In this document: positions 36,396 to 44,908 of the stretch, piece after piece | Layout: each line of letters opens with the position of its first letter | Numbering within the stretch: position 1 is the first letter of the stretch | NCBI RefSeq assembly: GCF_023283885.1 | Contig: NZ_JAKILA010000021.1 | Coordinates: 1-64,000, forward strand | Length of the DNA: 64,000 bases | Direction: 5' to 3' | From: Shewanella basaltis | Lineage (GTDB): Bacteria; Pseudomonadota; Gammaproteobacteria; Enterobacterales; Shewanellaceae | The notes under the pieces: model-generated | Told to the model about the DNA's origin: nothing | Database searches by the model: none | What the model saw: only the letters and a program-made list of their open reading frames with translations | Made by a program: the position numbers and the translations under genes

Positions 36396-38207
36396 ATGAG
36401 ACCTTCTGCGTATTTTGAAGGCCCTGTAGGGAAACTAAACTGGCACGTTTTACGTTTATTGTGGCCCTATTTAATTGAGTTTAAAGGCCGAGTGCTATTG
36501 GCCATGATGTGTTTAATTATTGCTAAAATAGCGAGTGTAGGCTTACCGTTTATTTTAAAAAACCTCGTCGACACATTAGACAATTCAAGTGTAGTTCAAG
36601 GGTTGGCTGTGCCCTTGGGTTTGGTGGTTGCGTACGGTGTGGTACGTTTTTTAAACGTGATTATAGGCGAGGTTCGGGATACCTTATTTGGTCGTGTGAC
36701 TGAGCGAGCTATCCGTCGTCTTGGGCTTGCAGTGTTTGAGCATTTACATCGCTTAGATCTCGACTTTCATCTTGATCGTCGCACAGGTGGGTTGTCTCGT
36801 GACATTGAGCGAGGCACCAGTGGTGTGAGCTTTTTAATGCGTTTTATGGTGTTTAATATTGTACCTACTTTGCTTGAAATCACCTTAGTAATAGGCATTT
36901 TCTTTTTCAATTATGGCATCAGTTTCGCGATGATTACCCTAGTGTCAGTCATTGCTTATATTGGTTATTCCATTCGTGCAACAGAGTGGCGTACTGGGTA
37001 TGTACGCGATGCTGCAAAAGCTGATTCACTTGCCAATACACGTGCAATAGACAGTTTATTAAATTATGAGACGGTAAAATATTTTAATAACGAAGAATAT
37101 GAATCAAAGCGTTATGATAATGCGCTAGCGCAATGGGAAGTCGCCAAACGCAAAAACCGTTTATCTTTACTGGCGTTAAATGGTGGTCAGGCATTGATTA
37201 TTGCCATTGCAATGACCGCTATGATGGCGCTAGCAGCACACCAAGTTGTTCATGAGGAAATGACCATTGGTGATTTTGTTTTGATTAACGCCTTTATGAT
37301 GCAACTGTTTATCCCGCTCAACTTTTTAGGTTTTGTATATCGAGAAATCCGGGGGGCATTGGCTAATATTGAACGCATGTTTGACATCATGGCAAATGTG
37401 CCAAAAGTAGAAGATCAAGATAGCGCCTCATCATTAAGTCCTGCTATAGGCGCAATCCAGTTTAATGATGTGAGTTTTCAATATGGTGATAGAAGTATAT
37501 TGAAAAAGGTCAGTTTTGATGTGCCAGCAGGCAAAAAAATCGCAGTGGTTGGCGACAGTGGTGCCGGTAAATCGACCATCATTAAACTGCTTTTTCGTTT
37601 TTATGATGTAAACAGTGGCGCGATTACGATTGATGGCGTTGATATTCGTCATTTGACTCAACTTGCATTACGAAAAGCAATTGCTGTTGTGCCTCAAGAT
37701 ACCGTGCTATTTAATGATTCTATATACGAGAACATTCGTTATGGACGTCCTGATGCAACCGAAGCAGAGATTAAGCAAGCTACCCAGTTAGCTCACTTAA
37801 GCGACTTTATCGATTCATTACCCGATAAAGGTGACACCAAAGTAGGGGAGCGCGGTTTAAAATTATCCGGTGGTGAAAAGCAACGCGTGGCTATAGCACG
37901 TGCAGTGTTAAAAGGGGCGCCCATTTTAGTGTTTGATGAGGCTACCTCGTCATTAGACTCTCGGTCAGAGCAAGCAATATTGAGTGCATTGCGAGATGCC
38001 GCCAAAGGCCATACAAGCCTTGTTGTTGCGCATAGGTTATCAACCATTATCGATGCAGACCAGATTGTTGTGCTCAGTAAAGGTTGCATTGTAGAGCACG
38101 GCACCCATAGTAGTTTATTGGCTCAGCAGGGGTTATATGCTCGTTTATGGCATATTCAGCACGAACAAGACGATGAAAACGTTGGCGATGAAGCATTAAC
38201 TGATTGA
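36396..38207 (+). CDS. Atm1-like ABC transporter, fused permease and ATPase
   Basis: A 603-residue half-transporter. The transmembrane domain (about residues 20-330) has six helices, with two segments resembling Atm1/HMT1 (TGGLSRDIERGTSGVSFLMRF in the intracellular loop; ALLNYETVKYFNNEEYE-like segment SLLNYETVKYF). The ATPase has Walker A GDSGAGKST (about 386), signature LSGGEKQR (about 489) and Walker B ILVFDEATS (about 509). This group exports glutathione-linked or sulfur-containing compounds and metals, so such a substrate is likely but not shown. The gene stands alone with GGAG before the ATG. Confidence 0.88.
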   Translation: MRPSAYFEGPVGKLNWHVLRLLWPYLIEFKGRVLLAMMCLIIAKIASVGLPFILKNLVDTLDNSSVVQGLAVPLGLVVAYGVVRFLNVIIGEVRDTLFGRVTERAIRRLGLAVFEHLHRLDLDFHLDRRTGGLSRDIERGTSGVSFLMRFMVFNIVPTLLEITLVIGIFFFNYGISFAMITLVSVIAYIGYSIRATEWRTGYVRDAAKADSLANTRAIDSLLNYETVKYFNNEEYESKRYDNALAQWEVAKRKNRLSLLALNGGQALIIAIAMTAMMALAAHQVVHEEMTIGDFVLINAFMMQLFIPLNFLGFVYREIRGALANIERMFDIMANVPKVEDQDSASSLSPAIGAIQFNDVSFQYGDRSILKKVSFDVPAGKKIAVVGDSGAGKSTIIKLLFRFYDVNSGAITIDGVDIRHLTQLALRKAIAVVPQDTVLFNDSIYENIRYGRPDATEAEIKQATQLAHLSDFIDSLPDKGDTKVGERGLKLSGGEKQRVAIARAVLKGAPILVFDEATSSLDSRSEQAILSALRDAAKGHTSLVVAHRLSTIIDADQIVVLSKGCIVEHGTHSSLLAQQGLYARLWHIQHEQDDENVGDEALTD

Positions 38208-38605
38208 TACCATACTTGGCGTAGGGGGTTGATCTATGGGCACCCTAGTAGGCCTTTATTGGCGCTAAATTGATGTTATTTACCATTAATATTGATTTTA
38301 ACGATAAGGTGTCATGCACATGCGCAACTGTGGCTCATATTTGGTGATATCGGGCGTGTTGGTTATGAGTGTTATCATCACGACTCGTTTGATTGATTCA
38401 GTTTAATCGTTAACGACACTGTTTGTTGGCAGTCTTGTTTATACGCACGAATACCTATGGGGTCGGTTTATCTTGCACACATTGTTACACACTCTCTTAT
38501 TGCAGCAGGTGTTTTGTTGATATATTAATGATCTCTTAGTGTGGGTATATTATTATTAGCAATATAAGTGAAATCACTTATTTGTTAATGTTTATTGGGT
38601 GATAA
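38208..38605. other. Spacer after the ABC exporter gene, no gene seen
   Basis: This 398-base stretch precedes a decayed F2 repeat. I find no open frame with a ribosome binding site and no clear hairpin or palindrome. Confidence 0.45.
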
Positions 38606-38793
38606 GGGGCTGTAGCTCTTTGAGGTTGTTTTCAGCACGTGTATACGTATTGATACTAAATTAAAGCTTGTGTTGTTATGCTATATCACCTGTCGATAAT
38701 GCTGTTGAAATCACTTACAAAGGCAGTACCAAGGCTTCGGTTTAAAACGTGCTTAACTCGAGCAGCATTCAACCAGCAAAGATCAATATACCC
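38606..38793 (+). mobile_element. Decayed F2 element
   Basis: The left end (GGGGCTGTAGCTCTTTGAGGTTG) resembles the F2 left arm at 39597, and the right end (AACCAGCAAAGATCAATATACCC) is close to the F2 right arm ending at 40284, in the same orientation. The segment CTTCGGTTTAAAACGT corresponds to GTTCGGCTAAAAACGT. The 188-base length is shorter than the roughly 287-base F2 unit, so the middle is partly deleted. No clear target duplication remains. Confidence 0.65.
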
Positions 38794-38843
38794 TAAAGAG
38801 TCGTTGTTAATTTGAGGTGAAAAATGATGTATGGAGGTGACTT

Positions 38844-39065
38844 GTGCATAATATTGCGTTAATAGCGGCGCTTGAAGGCACCAGACATCAAGTGACGACG
38901 GATTGGTTTGCGATTATGGCGATGCTGAAAACCCGTAATATGTCTGACGATGCAATCGAGCTTGTTTATAATGATTTATGTGCAGGCTTGCGAGTGACCA
39001 CTCGTGGGTTAACGTTAGCAAAAGCCATTGAACAGCAATATGTCGCCACTAAAGGCGTAGAATAA
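38844..39065 (+). CDS. Small conserved-looking protein of unknown function
   Basis: A 73-residue helical protein starting with GTG at 38844, six bases after a strong GGAGG. The sequence MHNIALIAALEGTRHQVTTD opens it, followed by AIMAMLKTRNMSDDAIELVYNDL. It has no signal peptide, membrane segment or metal motif. The strong ribosome binding site argues for a real gene; I do not recognise the family. It has no same-strand neighbour within 600 bases. Confidence 0.6.
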   Translation: MHNIALIAALEGTRHQVTTDWFAIMAMLKTRNMSDDAIELVYNDLCAGLRVTTRGLTLAKAIEQQYVATKGVE

Positions 39066-39245
39066 TCTAATTTGTTGTCTAACCTTGTTAATCAACGGGG
39101 TTTTATACCTGTTTTTTATGGGCGAGTACCATCTTGATGGTGTATTTAATGCTAGGTAGTCGCGATGCTGTGGTGGCTTGAGGTGTGTTAATAAAGCTGA
39201 AGGTAATGTAAGTGAGGATAAATTAGCTATTGCTGATGTTTAAGG

Positions 39246-39452
39246 TTATTTTTTACGCCAACCAATGCAAACCATTTTTATTAATGCTTGAGGTGAAGGG
39301 TCGGGTATTAATCGTTTAATTTTGCCATGTTCAAAACACACCATCTCGCCTTCGATCTCAATCATACGATCGCAGTTTTTACAGCTAGCACTTAAGCTTT
39401 GCTCTTTTACAGGTATATTTTCCGAAGTAACTTTTAACATATCATCCTTCAT
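39246..39452 (-). CDS. Small protein with a possible zinc-binding site
   Basis: About 68 residues, with the pattern Cys-x2-Cys (SCKNCDRM), then Cys-x2-His (MVCFEHGK) twelve residues later, and a final Cys in MVCIGWRKK. A CxxC/CxxH set of this kind often binds zinc. Two starts are plausible: 39452 (with AGGG upstream) and 39440 (with AAGGA upstream, closer spacing); I give the longer. Function unknown. The nested transposable elements begin about 130 bases beyond its start. Confidence 0.6.
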   Translation of the reverse strand: MKDDMLKVTSENIPVKEQSLSASCKNCDRMIEIEGEMVCFEHGKIKRLIPDPSPQALIKMVCIGWRKK

Positions 39453-39694
39453 ACACAAGCACCCTAAATCACATTAGCAAAGATTAATGTGATCCATATC
39501 AAGTTCCATTCTACACCTTATTATTGCTTTCAGCAAAGCGAACCTATACTAAAGCGGTAGATTAGTACTACCTAATTAGTCTAGCCTCAACTCTAGGTCC
39601 TGTTGACCTTTCAAGGTTGTTTTTGCAGCGAATTGTTGGCCATTACTCATATACAAGTGCGCGGCAAAGACTTAGAGGTGTAGTTATTCTACAT

Positions 39695-40091
39695 AACCTG
39701 AGCTCGGGATAATAAATGCCTTTCAAACAGTCCTTTGCCCTGCTCACTGCGTTGAATCGACTTACAATAGGCTAGCTAACCTCAGCTCTGGATAACAAAC
39801 GCCTTTCAAGCAGTCCTTTGCCTTCCTCACTGCGTTGAATTAACTTGCAATAGGCTAGCTATTGACGCGTTAATTCGCCTTGTTAGCAAAACAAATCACA
39901 AGCTTGACAGTGGATTTTAGTCAATCTATTGATTTATATCGTTATCAATACATCTCTTATCCAGAGTTGAGGTTAGCTATTGACGCGTCAATTCGCCTTG
40001 TTAGCAGAACAAATGACAAACTTGAAAGTGAGCGTGGTTAACATGTTGATTTTAAATAGTATAAGTTCATCCCTTATCCCGAGCTCAGGTT
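39695..40091 (+). mobile_element. Compound F1 element inserted in F2
   Basis: A second 397-bp copy of the F1-in-F1 compound. The 18-bp ends AACCTGAGCTCGGGATAA are perfectly inverted, and the flanks ACAT at 39691-39694 and 40092-40095 form the target duplication. Compared with 24594-24990 I see about six base differences, all in the last 110 bases; the left arm and inner unit are identical. It is inserted in the same orientation as the other two copies. Confidence 0.92.
39778..39974 (+). mobile_element. Inner F1 element, innermost layer of the nest
   Basis: The 197-bp inner unit, with AGCT duplicated at 39774-39777 and 39975-39978, as in the copy at 24677. It forms the fourth and deepest layer of the nest. 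Confidence 0.9.
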
Positions 40092-40489
40092 ACATAAAAA
40101 GTCGATAACGCAGTAAAAATGACCAACAAACGCTGCCCACAGGGTTCGGCTAAAAACGTTTTACTCTTTGTTGAACGATGCTTTACAAATAAAGAGTTGC
40201 TTAGGTGACTAGGCTACAATCCATTCGCCTCGATTAACACGTTTTTAACTCGAACAAAATTCAACCAGCAAAGATCAACAGGCCCTAGATAATAAATACA
40301 TTTCAAACAGCACTTTGTACCGTTAACATTGTCAAATTTACTTACCATAGACTCGATATTGACACGTAAATTTGCCTAGTTATCAGCGCAAATAACAAGT
40401 TTGAATGTATCGTATGGGGTTATTGGTAGAATCAACGTTATTTATTCATCTCTTAACCACAGTTGAGGTGAGTCTAAATTCGCCTTGTG

Positions 40490-41977
40490 TTATTGCATGT
40501 GTCGATAGTATTTGTCTAGGGTCACTGCAACCCCCGTATTTTGGACTATTCGAGCATGGTGACGAGTAAGATACCTTGGGTCTGTGACACCACAAGAGTG
40601 AGCTATCATGGTTAAATCATAATGAAGAAAATGATTATAATTTGCGACACGTGCTGATTTGTCTTTTGGGTCTAGTCCTTGTTGTAAACGAGTATTATGG
40701 GTAGTGATACCCGTTGGGCAGGTGTCTTTATTGCACTGTAGTGATTGAATGCAGCCTAAAGCAAACATATTGCCTCTTGCTGATGCAATAAAGTCAGCTC
40801 CCGTAGCTAACGCCCATGCGACATAAGATGGCATCACTAATTTACCGGTAGCAATAATTTTGATCCGTTGTTTTAAACCGCGTTCATTTAACAAATCGAC
40901 TAATAGGGGCAAACTTTGTTTTAATGGTAATCCCACATTATCCATCAGTGCTTGAGGTGCAGCCCCTGTACCACCATCTGAGCTGTCTAAAGTAAAAAAG
41001 TCTGGTGCTGACTGGAGACCGCGACGTTCAATTTCGTCACATAAATCATTCACCCACGAAAGGTCACCTAACACCGCTTTGATCCCAGTTGGTTTGCCTG
41101 TGGTATCACGTACCAGATTTATCATGTCGACAATATCGGCTACGCAGTTGAATTCAACATGGCCATTTGGACTAATAGAATCTTGCCCAACAGGTATCCC
41201 TCTAATGGCGGCAATTTCTTCGGTCACTTTTATGGCAGGTAAAATACCACCTTTACCAGGTTTTGCGCCTTGGCTTATTTTAATTTCAAACATTTTTACT
41301 TCAGGGTGGGCTGCGATGTCGGTTAATTTTTGTGGGTCTAAATGCCCTTGTTCATTGCGTACCCCGTATTTTGCGGTACCGATTTGAAAGACTAAATCAC
41401 AATGGCCTTTCAAATGGTACGGACTTAACCCTCCTTCACCAGTGTTTAACCAGCAGCCAGCAATAGCAGCACCGTGAGACAATGCTGTCACGGCGGGGCG
41501 GGATAAGGCGCCAAAACTCATTGCAGAAATATGGCAGATTTTGTCTGTGCTATATGGATGTTGGCAATCTGGCCCAACAGTTACAGTGACGGTTTTATGT
41601 TGGTCATGATCGCTTATGGGAAAGGCTGAATTCATAAACATGACCGTACCGGGTTTGTCTAGGGCTTGGGTTGAGCCAAAGGCGATGGTGCGATCAACAT
41701 TTTTGGCTGCGCGATAAACCCAACTGCGCTCAGCGCGATTGAATGGCAGTTCTTCACGATCATGTGAGAAGAAATACTGTCTAAAAAACTCGCCTTGTTT
41801 TTCGAATAAATACCGAAAGCGGCCCACTACGGGGTAGTTATGCCTGATTGCCTGTTTAGTTTGTAATTTATCAGCAATATACATATAAACGACAGCAATA
41901 AGTAACAGCCAAAATAACACTAAAAATAGTGCTGAAAAGATGTCAATTCCCCACATAAACCAATGTTGTTGTGCCAT
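40490..41977 (-). CDS. FMN-binding glutamate synthase family protein, membrane-anchored
   Basis: Resembles the FMN/synthase domain of glutamate synthase (GltB domain 2) but stands alone: 495 residues with one N-terminal transmembrane helix (about residues 8-32). Motifs shared with the family are ISQGAKPGKGGILP, FTLDSSDGGTGAAP, and ATGADFIASARGNMFALGCIQSLQC followed by NKDTCPTG, whose three cysteines would ligate a 3Fe-4S cluster. No glutaminase domain is present, so ammonia-forming glutamine use is unlikely. The actual reaction is unknown. Start at 41977 has AAAGGA upstream; the frame extends to 42037. Confidence 0.85.
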   Translation of the reverse strand: MAQQHWFMWGIDIFSALFLVLFWLLLIAVVYMYIADKLQTKQAIRHNYPVVGRFRYLFEKQGEFFRQYFFSHDREELPFNRAERSWVYRAAKNVDRTIAFGSTQALDKPGTVMFMNSAFPISDHDQHKTVTVTVGPDCQHPYSTDKICHISAMSFGALSRPAVTALSHGAAIAGCWLNTGEGGLSPYHLKGHCDLVFQIGTAKYGVRNEQGHLDPQKLTDIAAHPEVKMFEIKISQGAKPGKGGILPAIKVTEEIAAIRGIPVGQDSISPNGHVEFNCVADIVDMINLVRDTTGKPTGIKAVLGDLSWVNDLCDEIERRGLQSAPDFFTLDSSDGGTGAAPQALMDNVGLPLKQSLPLLVDLLNERGLKQRIKIIATGKLVMPSYVAWALATGADFIASARGNMFALGCIQSLQCNKDTCPTGITTHNTRLQQGLDPKDKSARVANYNHFLHYDLTMIAHSCGVTDPRYLTRHHARIVQNTGVAVTLDKYYRHMQ

Positions 41978-42169
41978 GCTAAGTCCTTTGGGAGAGTATA
42001 TTTTTATTAACATATTAGCAGAATTGTATTTGAGCAAGCTTAATTGTTGGTATGAATTTGCAGACGATACAAACTTATGTGATAAAAATGGAATATCGAT
42101 TTAATTGCTTCAGAAATCATATTTTTGGTCGATAATTAAGCTATCGGTCATTGTCAGTGAGTTTTCAGT

Positions 42170-42784
42170 ATGGATATCAAGTCAACCAATAGCACAAATA
42201 TAAGTGCACAACGCGATACTACAACCTTAAATGACACATCAAAATCGGCACATCAAGCAACAAAAAGTGCTGTGGCAGAACCTAAAATGACCAATAGTCA
42301 GTTAAGTCGCCAGATGATGAATAACAGCATTTTGGCTGCGCAAGAAGAAGTGAGTATTGCCGCCGGTGATCAGTCTATGGCATTACTTTATCGAGCCGCA
42401 ATCGAGGCGATTAACGAAGAGCTTGCACCAACCTTAGGTGAAAAGGTTGTGCAAAAAAATGCAGATGAAGGCATTGATTACTCACCAGAAGCAACAGCAG
42501 ATCGTATTGTGAGTTTTGCCACCAATTTTTTTTCAACTCATCAGCAGCAAAATCAATCTATGGATTTTGATGAGCAAGTCAGCAGCTTTATGCTTAAAAT
42601 TGGCGATGCCATTGACCAAGGCTTTAAAGAGGCCAGTGATATTTTGTCTGGATTAAAAGTCTTAGAAGGTGATATCGCGGCGGGCGTTGATCAAACCTAT
42701 GAATTGATACAGCAAAAATTAGCTCAGTTTGCTCAAGATAAGCTCGACACCAATACGGCTAAAACAAAAGCATCAGAAGGGTAA
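42170..42784 (+). CDS. DUF5610 domain protein
   Basis: A 204-residue protein with no signal peptide. The N-terminal 40 residues are low-complexity Ser/Thr/Asn. The remainder (MTNSQLSRQMMNNSILAAQE, and the core YSPEATADRIVSFATNFF with DFDEQVSSFMLKIGDAIDQGF) is the pattern I associate with DUF5610, an alpha-helical domain of unknown function. It precedes fpr by 115 bases on the same strand. The name rests on recall of the core motif, not on a search. Confidence 0.65.
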   Translation: MDIKSTNSTNISAQRDTTTLNDTSKSAHQATKSAVAEPKMTNSQLSRQMMNNSILAAQEEVSIAAGDQSMALLYRAAIEAINEELAPTLGEKVVQKNADEGIDYSPEATADRIVSFATNFFSTHQQQNQSMDFDEQVSSFMLKIGDAIDQGFKEASDILSGLKVLEGDIAAGVDQTYELIQQKLAQFAQDKLDTNTAKTKASEG

Positions 42785-42899
42785 ACGTTTATGCGTTTAT
42801 CATTGTACTTGCCTCAATAACAAAAACTTAGGCTGTTCATTAGACCAATATCTGTATAGATTGGTATTATTATTGATACCAATCTTAAGGATAATTGCC

Positions 42900-43649
42900 A
42901 TGTGGATTAACGGTACCGTAATTAAACGCATAGACTGGAATGACAAATTATTTTCACTGCGCATTAAAGCCGATATTGCCCCTTTTATCGCAGGACAATT
43001 TATTAAACTCAGTCAAATGCGCAACGATAAGCGTGTCGCCCGAGCGTATTCTCTGGTTAATCCACCGGGAAGCGATTATGTTGAGGTGCTTGCTGTTGCT
43101 GTTGAAGATGGTCAGTTATCCCCCGATCTGCAAAGCCTAAACCCTGGCGATACAATAGAAATTACTCCTAAAGCCACAGGATTTATGACATTAGATGAAA
43201 TCCCCCGTGGTGCATTACAGGGAAAACATATGTGGTTTTTGTCGACCGGGACGGCCGTTGGGCCATTTATTTCAATGTTGTCCACTAAAGAGCCTTGGGA
43301 GCGTTTTGAAAAAGTAGTGCTGGTCTATGGGGTTAGGTTAGCAGAAGACCTCGCTTACCTTGATACCATTGAGCAACTGCAACAAAAGCATCCGCACCAA
43401 TTTATCTTTATTCCAGTCGTGACTCGTGAAGCTTTCCCTAATGCTTTATCTTGCCGGATCCCAGATGGCTTGAGCAGTGGTTTGATTGAGCAAAAAGCAG
43501 GGTTAGTGATTAGTGCAGATGACTCACAAGTGATGATTTGTGGAAACCCTGGAATGATTAGTGATGCTCAAAATGCGCTAATAGATAAAGGTTTAACAAA
43601 AAACTTACGCCGGGCACCAGGTCAAATTACCGTAGAAAAGTATTGGTAG
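42900..43649 (+). CDS. fpr: Ferredoxin/flavodoxin-NADP+ reductase
   Basis: Transfers electrons between NADPH and ferredoxin or flavodoxin. The FAD-binding RxYS motif is in RAYSLVNPP, the NADP-binding region has FLSTGTAVGPFISML and VYGVRLAEDLAY, and the C-terminus VEKYW fits the bacterial (FpR) type. The protein is 249 residues. I start at the ATG at 42900, with AAGGAT upstream; a longer open frame from 42729 overlaps the DUF5610 gene and does not fit the family start (MWINGTVIKR). Confidence 0.92.
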   Translation: MWINGTVIKRIDWNDKLFSLRIKADIAPFIAGQFIKLSQMRNDKRVARAYSLVNPPGSDYVEVLAVAVEDGQLSPDLQSLNPGDTIEITPKATGFMTLDEIPRGALQGKHMWFLSTGTAVGPFISMLSTKEPWERFEKVVLVYGVRLAEDLAYLDTIEQLQQKHPHQFIFIPVVTREAFPNALSCRIPDGLSSGLIEQKAGLVISADDSQVMICGNPGMISDAQNALIDKGLTKNLRRAPGQITVEKYW

Positions 43650-43767
43650 TTTGTTAATTCATCACCTCAAATGAATATCTGCGTTTTTACAAGGTGTTAA
43701 CTTAACCGACAAAAAAATCAAACAGGTCTTGCTCAATATGTGGCGTTTATTTATTATGTATGCAATT

Positions 43768-43780
43768 GATAATTATTATC
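43768..43780. promoter_or_regulatory. Fur-like box before the iron transporter operon
   Basis: GATAATTATTATC is a palindrome that agrees with 12 of 13 positions of the right-hand part of the Fur consensus. It lies 48-60 bases before the first gene of the iron importer, a usual place for a Fur-repressed promoter. Confidence 0.75.
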
Positions 43781-43828
43781 ACTTATATTTTAAAGGGCTT
43801 AATTAAGCTTTATCACAGGAGAGTCATA

Positions 43829-44836
43829 ATGAAATTGCTCAATAACGCTGTATTGTTCGGGTTAGCCGGTATGGCTTTTTCAGTCACTGCCGCAGAACCA
43901 TTGACTGTTTATTCTTATCGCCAAGCATTTTTAATTGAGCCAATTTTAGAAAAGTTTACTGAGCAAACCGGTGTTGATGTTAATGTGGTTTTTGCAAAAG
44001 ACGGTTTGGCTGAGCGAATTGCCCGTGAGGGGCGATTATCTCCTGCAGACGTGGTGTTAACCTCTGACTTTTCGCGTTTAATCGAGTTAGTTGAAAAAGA
44101 TCTCGTTAGCACTGTGAGCAGCCCGGTTATTGAAGAAAATATTCCTGCGCAATATCGCTCACCACAAAATGATTGGTTTGCATTAACGATGCGCGTACGC
44201 AATGTGTACTCTTCAAAAGAGCGCACTGGTAAGATTGACATTAATTATCAAGATTTAGCCTCTGATAAATTCAAAGGTAAAATTTGCACTCGTAGTGGTA
44301 AGCACCCTTATAATGTGGCTCTTGTTGCCTCGATGATTGCCCATGATGGTGAAGCTAAAACCAAAACATGGCTTGAAGGTGTCAAGGCAAACTTAGCTCG
44401 CAAACCGCAGGGTAATGATCGTGATCAAGTGTTAGCCGTTAAAGAAGGCTTGTGTGATGTTGCTATTGGTAACAGCTACTATTTTGGTAACATGATGATG
44501 GACAAAAACCAAAAGAGCTGGGCTGAGGCTGTATACATTAATTTCCCTAATCAGCAAAACCGTGGTGCACACATCAACGTATCAGGTATGGCATTGGCAA
44601 AATATGCACCTCAAAAAGACAATGCTGTGAAGTTAATGGAGTTTTTAACATCTAATGTCGCTCAAGGTATGTACGCTGAAGTGAACATGGAATATCCGGT
44701 TAAAGCGGATGTTGCACCGTCTAAGTTGGTGGCTTCTTGGGGTGATTTTAAAGCAGACTCATTGCCTATTTATAAACTGGCTGAGCATCATCAAGCCGCA
44801 GTTAAGTTACTTGATGAAGTTAAATTTGATCTGTAA
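43829..44836 (+). CDS. fbpA: Ferric iron ABC transporter, periplasmic binding protein
   Basis: A 335-residue periplasmic protein of the FbpA/FutA type, which binds ferric iron and passes it to the permease. The signal peptide ends near VTAAEP, and the mature protein opens with LTVYSYRQAFLIEPILEKF, typical of the family. Two tyrosines, in GNSYYFGNMM, match the position of iron-binding tyrosines. The start at 43829 has AGGAG upstream. It leads a three-gene unit under a Fur-like box. Confidence 0.92.
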   Translation: MKLLNNAVLFGLAGMAFSVTAAEPLTVYSYRQAFLIEPILEKFTEQTGVDVNVVFAKDGLAERIAREGRLSPADVVLTSDFSRLIELVEKDLVSTVSSPVIEENIPAQYRSPQNDWFALTMRVRNVYSSKERTGKIDINYQDLASDKFKGKICTRSGKHPYNVALVASMIAHDGEAKTKTWLEGVKANLARKPQGNDRDQVLAVKEGLCDVAIGNSYYFGNMMMDKNQKSWAEAVYINFPNQQNRGAHINVSGMALAKYAPQKDNAVKLMEFLTSNVAQGMYAEVNMEYPVKADVAPSKLVASWGDFKADSLPIYKLAEHHQAAVKLLDEVKFDL

Positions 44837-44908
44837 TTCATTACAGGCAATCACGTATCGGCACATTATTAAATGTAATAATGTGCCGTAATTAATTCGG
44901 TAGGCTTT

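Larger units (their letters stand above)
39597..40284 (+). mobile_element. F2 element inserted in the old F1 element
   Basis: The ends GTCCTGTTGACC and, inverted, GGCCTGTTGATC agree at 10 of 12 positions, and the likeness continues inward to about 18 of 23. The flanks are CTAG at 39593-39596 and 40285-40288; removing F2 plus one CTAG joins the old F1 halves correctly. Without the inner insertion the element is about 287 bp. It has no coding capacity. Related fragments lie at 31741 and 38606. Confidence 0.8.
39583..40471 (+). mobile_element. Old F1 element split by nested insertions
   Basis: The oldest layer of the nest. Its left end (AGCCTCAACTCTAG, 39583-39596) continues directly at 40289 (ATAATAAATACATTTCAAACAG). 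The right end is CACAGTTGAGGTGA, ending at 40471. The two parts together are 197 bases, the same as the intact inner F1 units. The flanks are GTCT at 39579-39582 and 40472-40475, consistent with a 4-bp target duplication. The sequence has many substitutions relative to the intact copies, so it is old. Its right end lies 19 bases beyond the stop codon of the next minus-strand gene. Confidence 0.8.
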
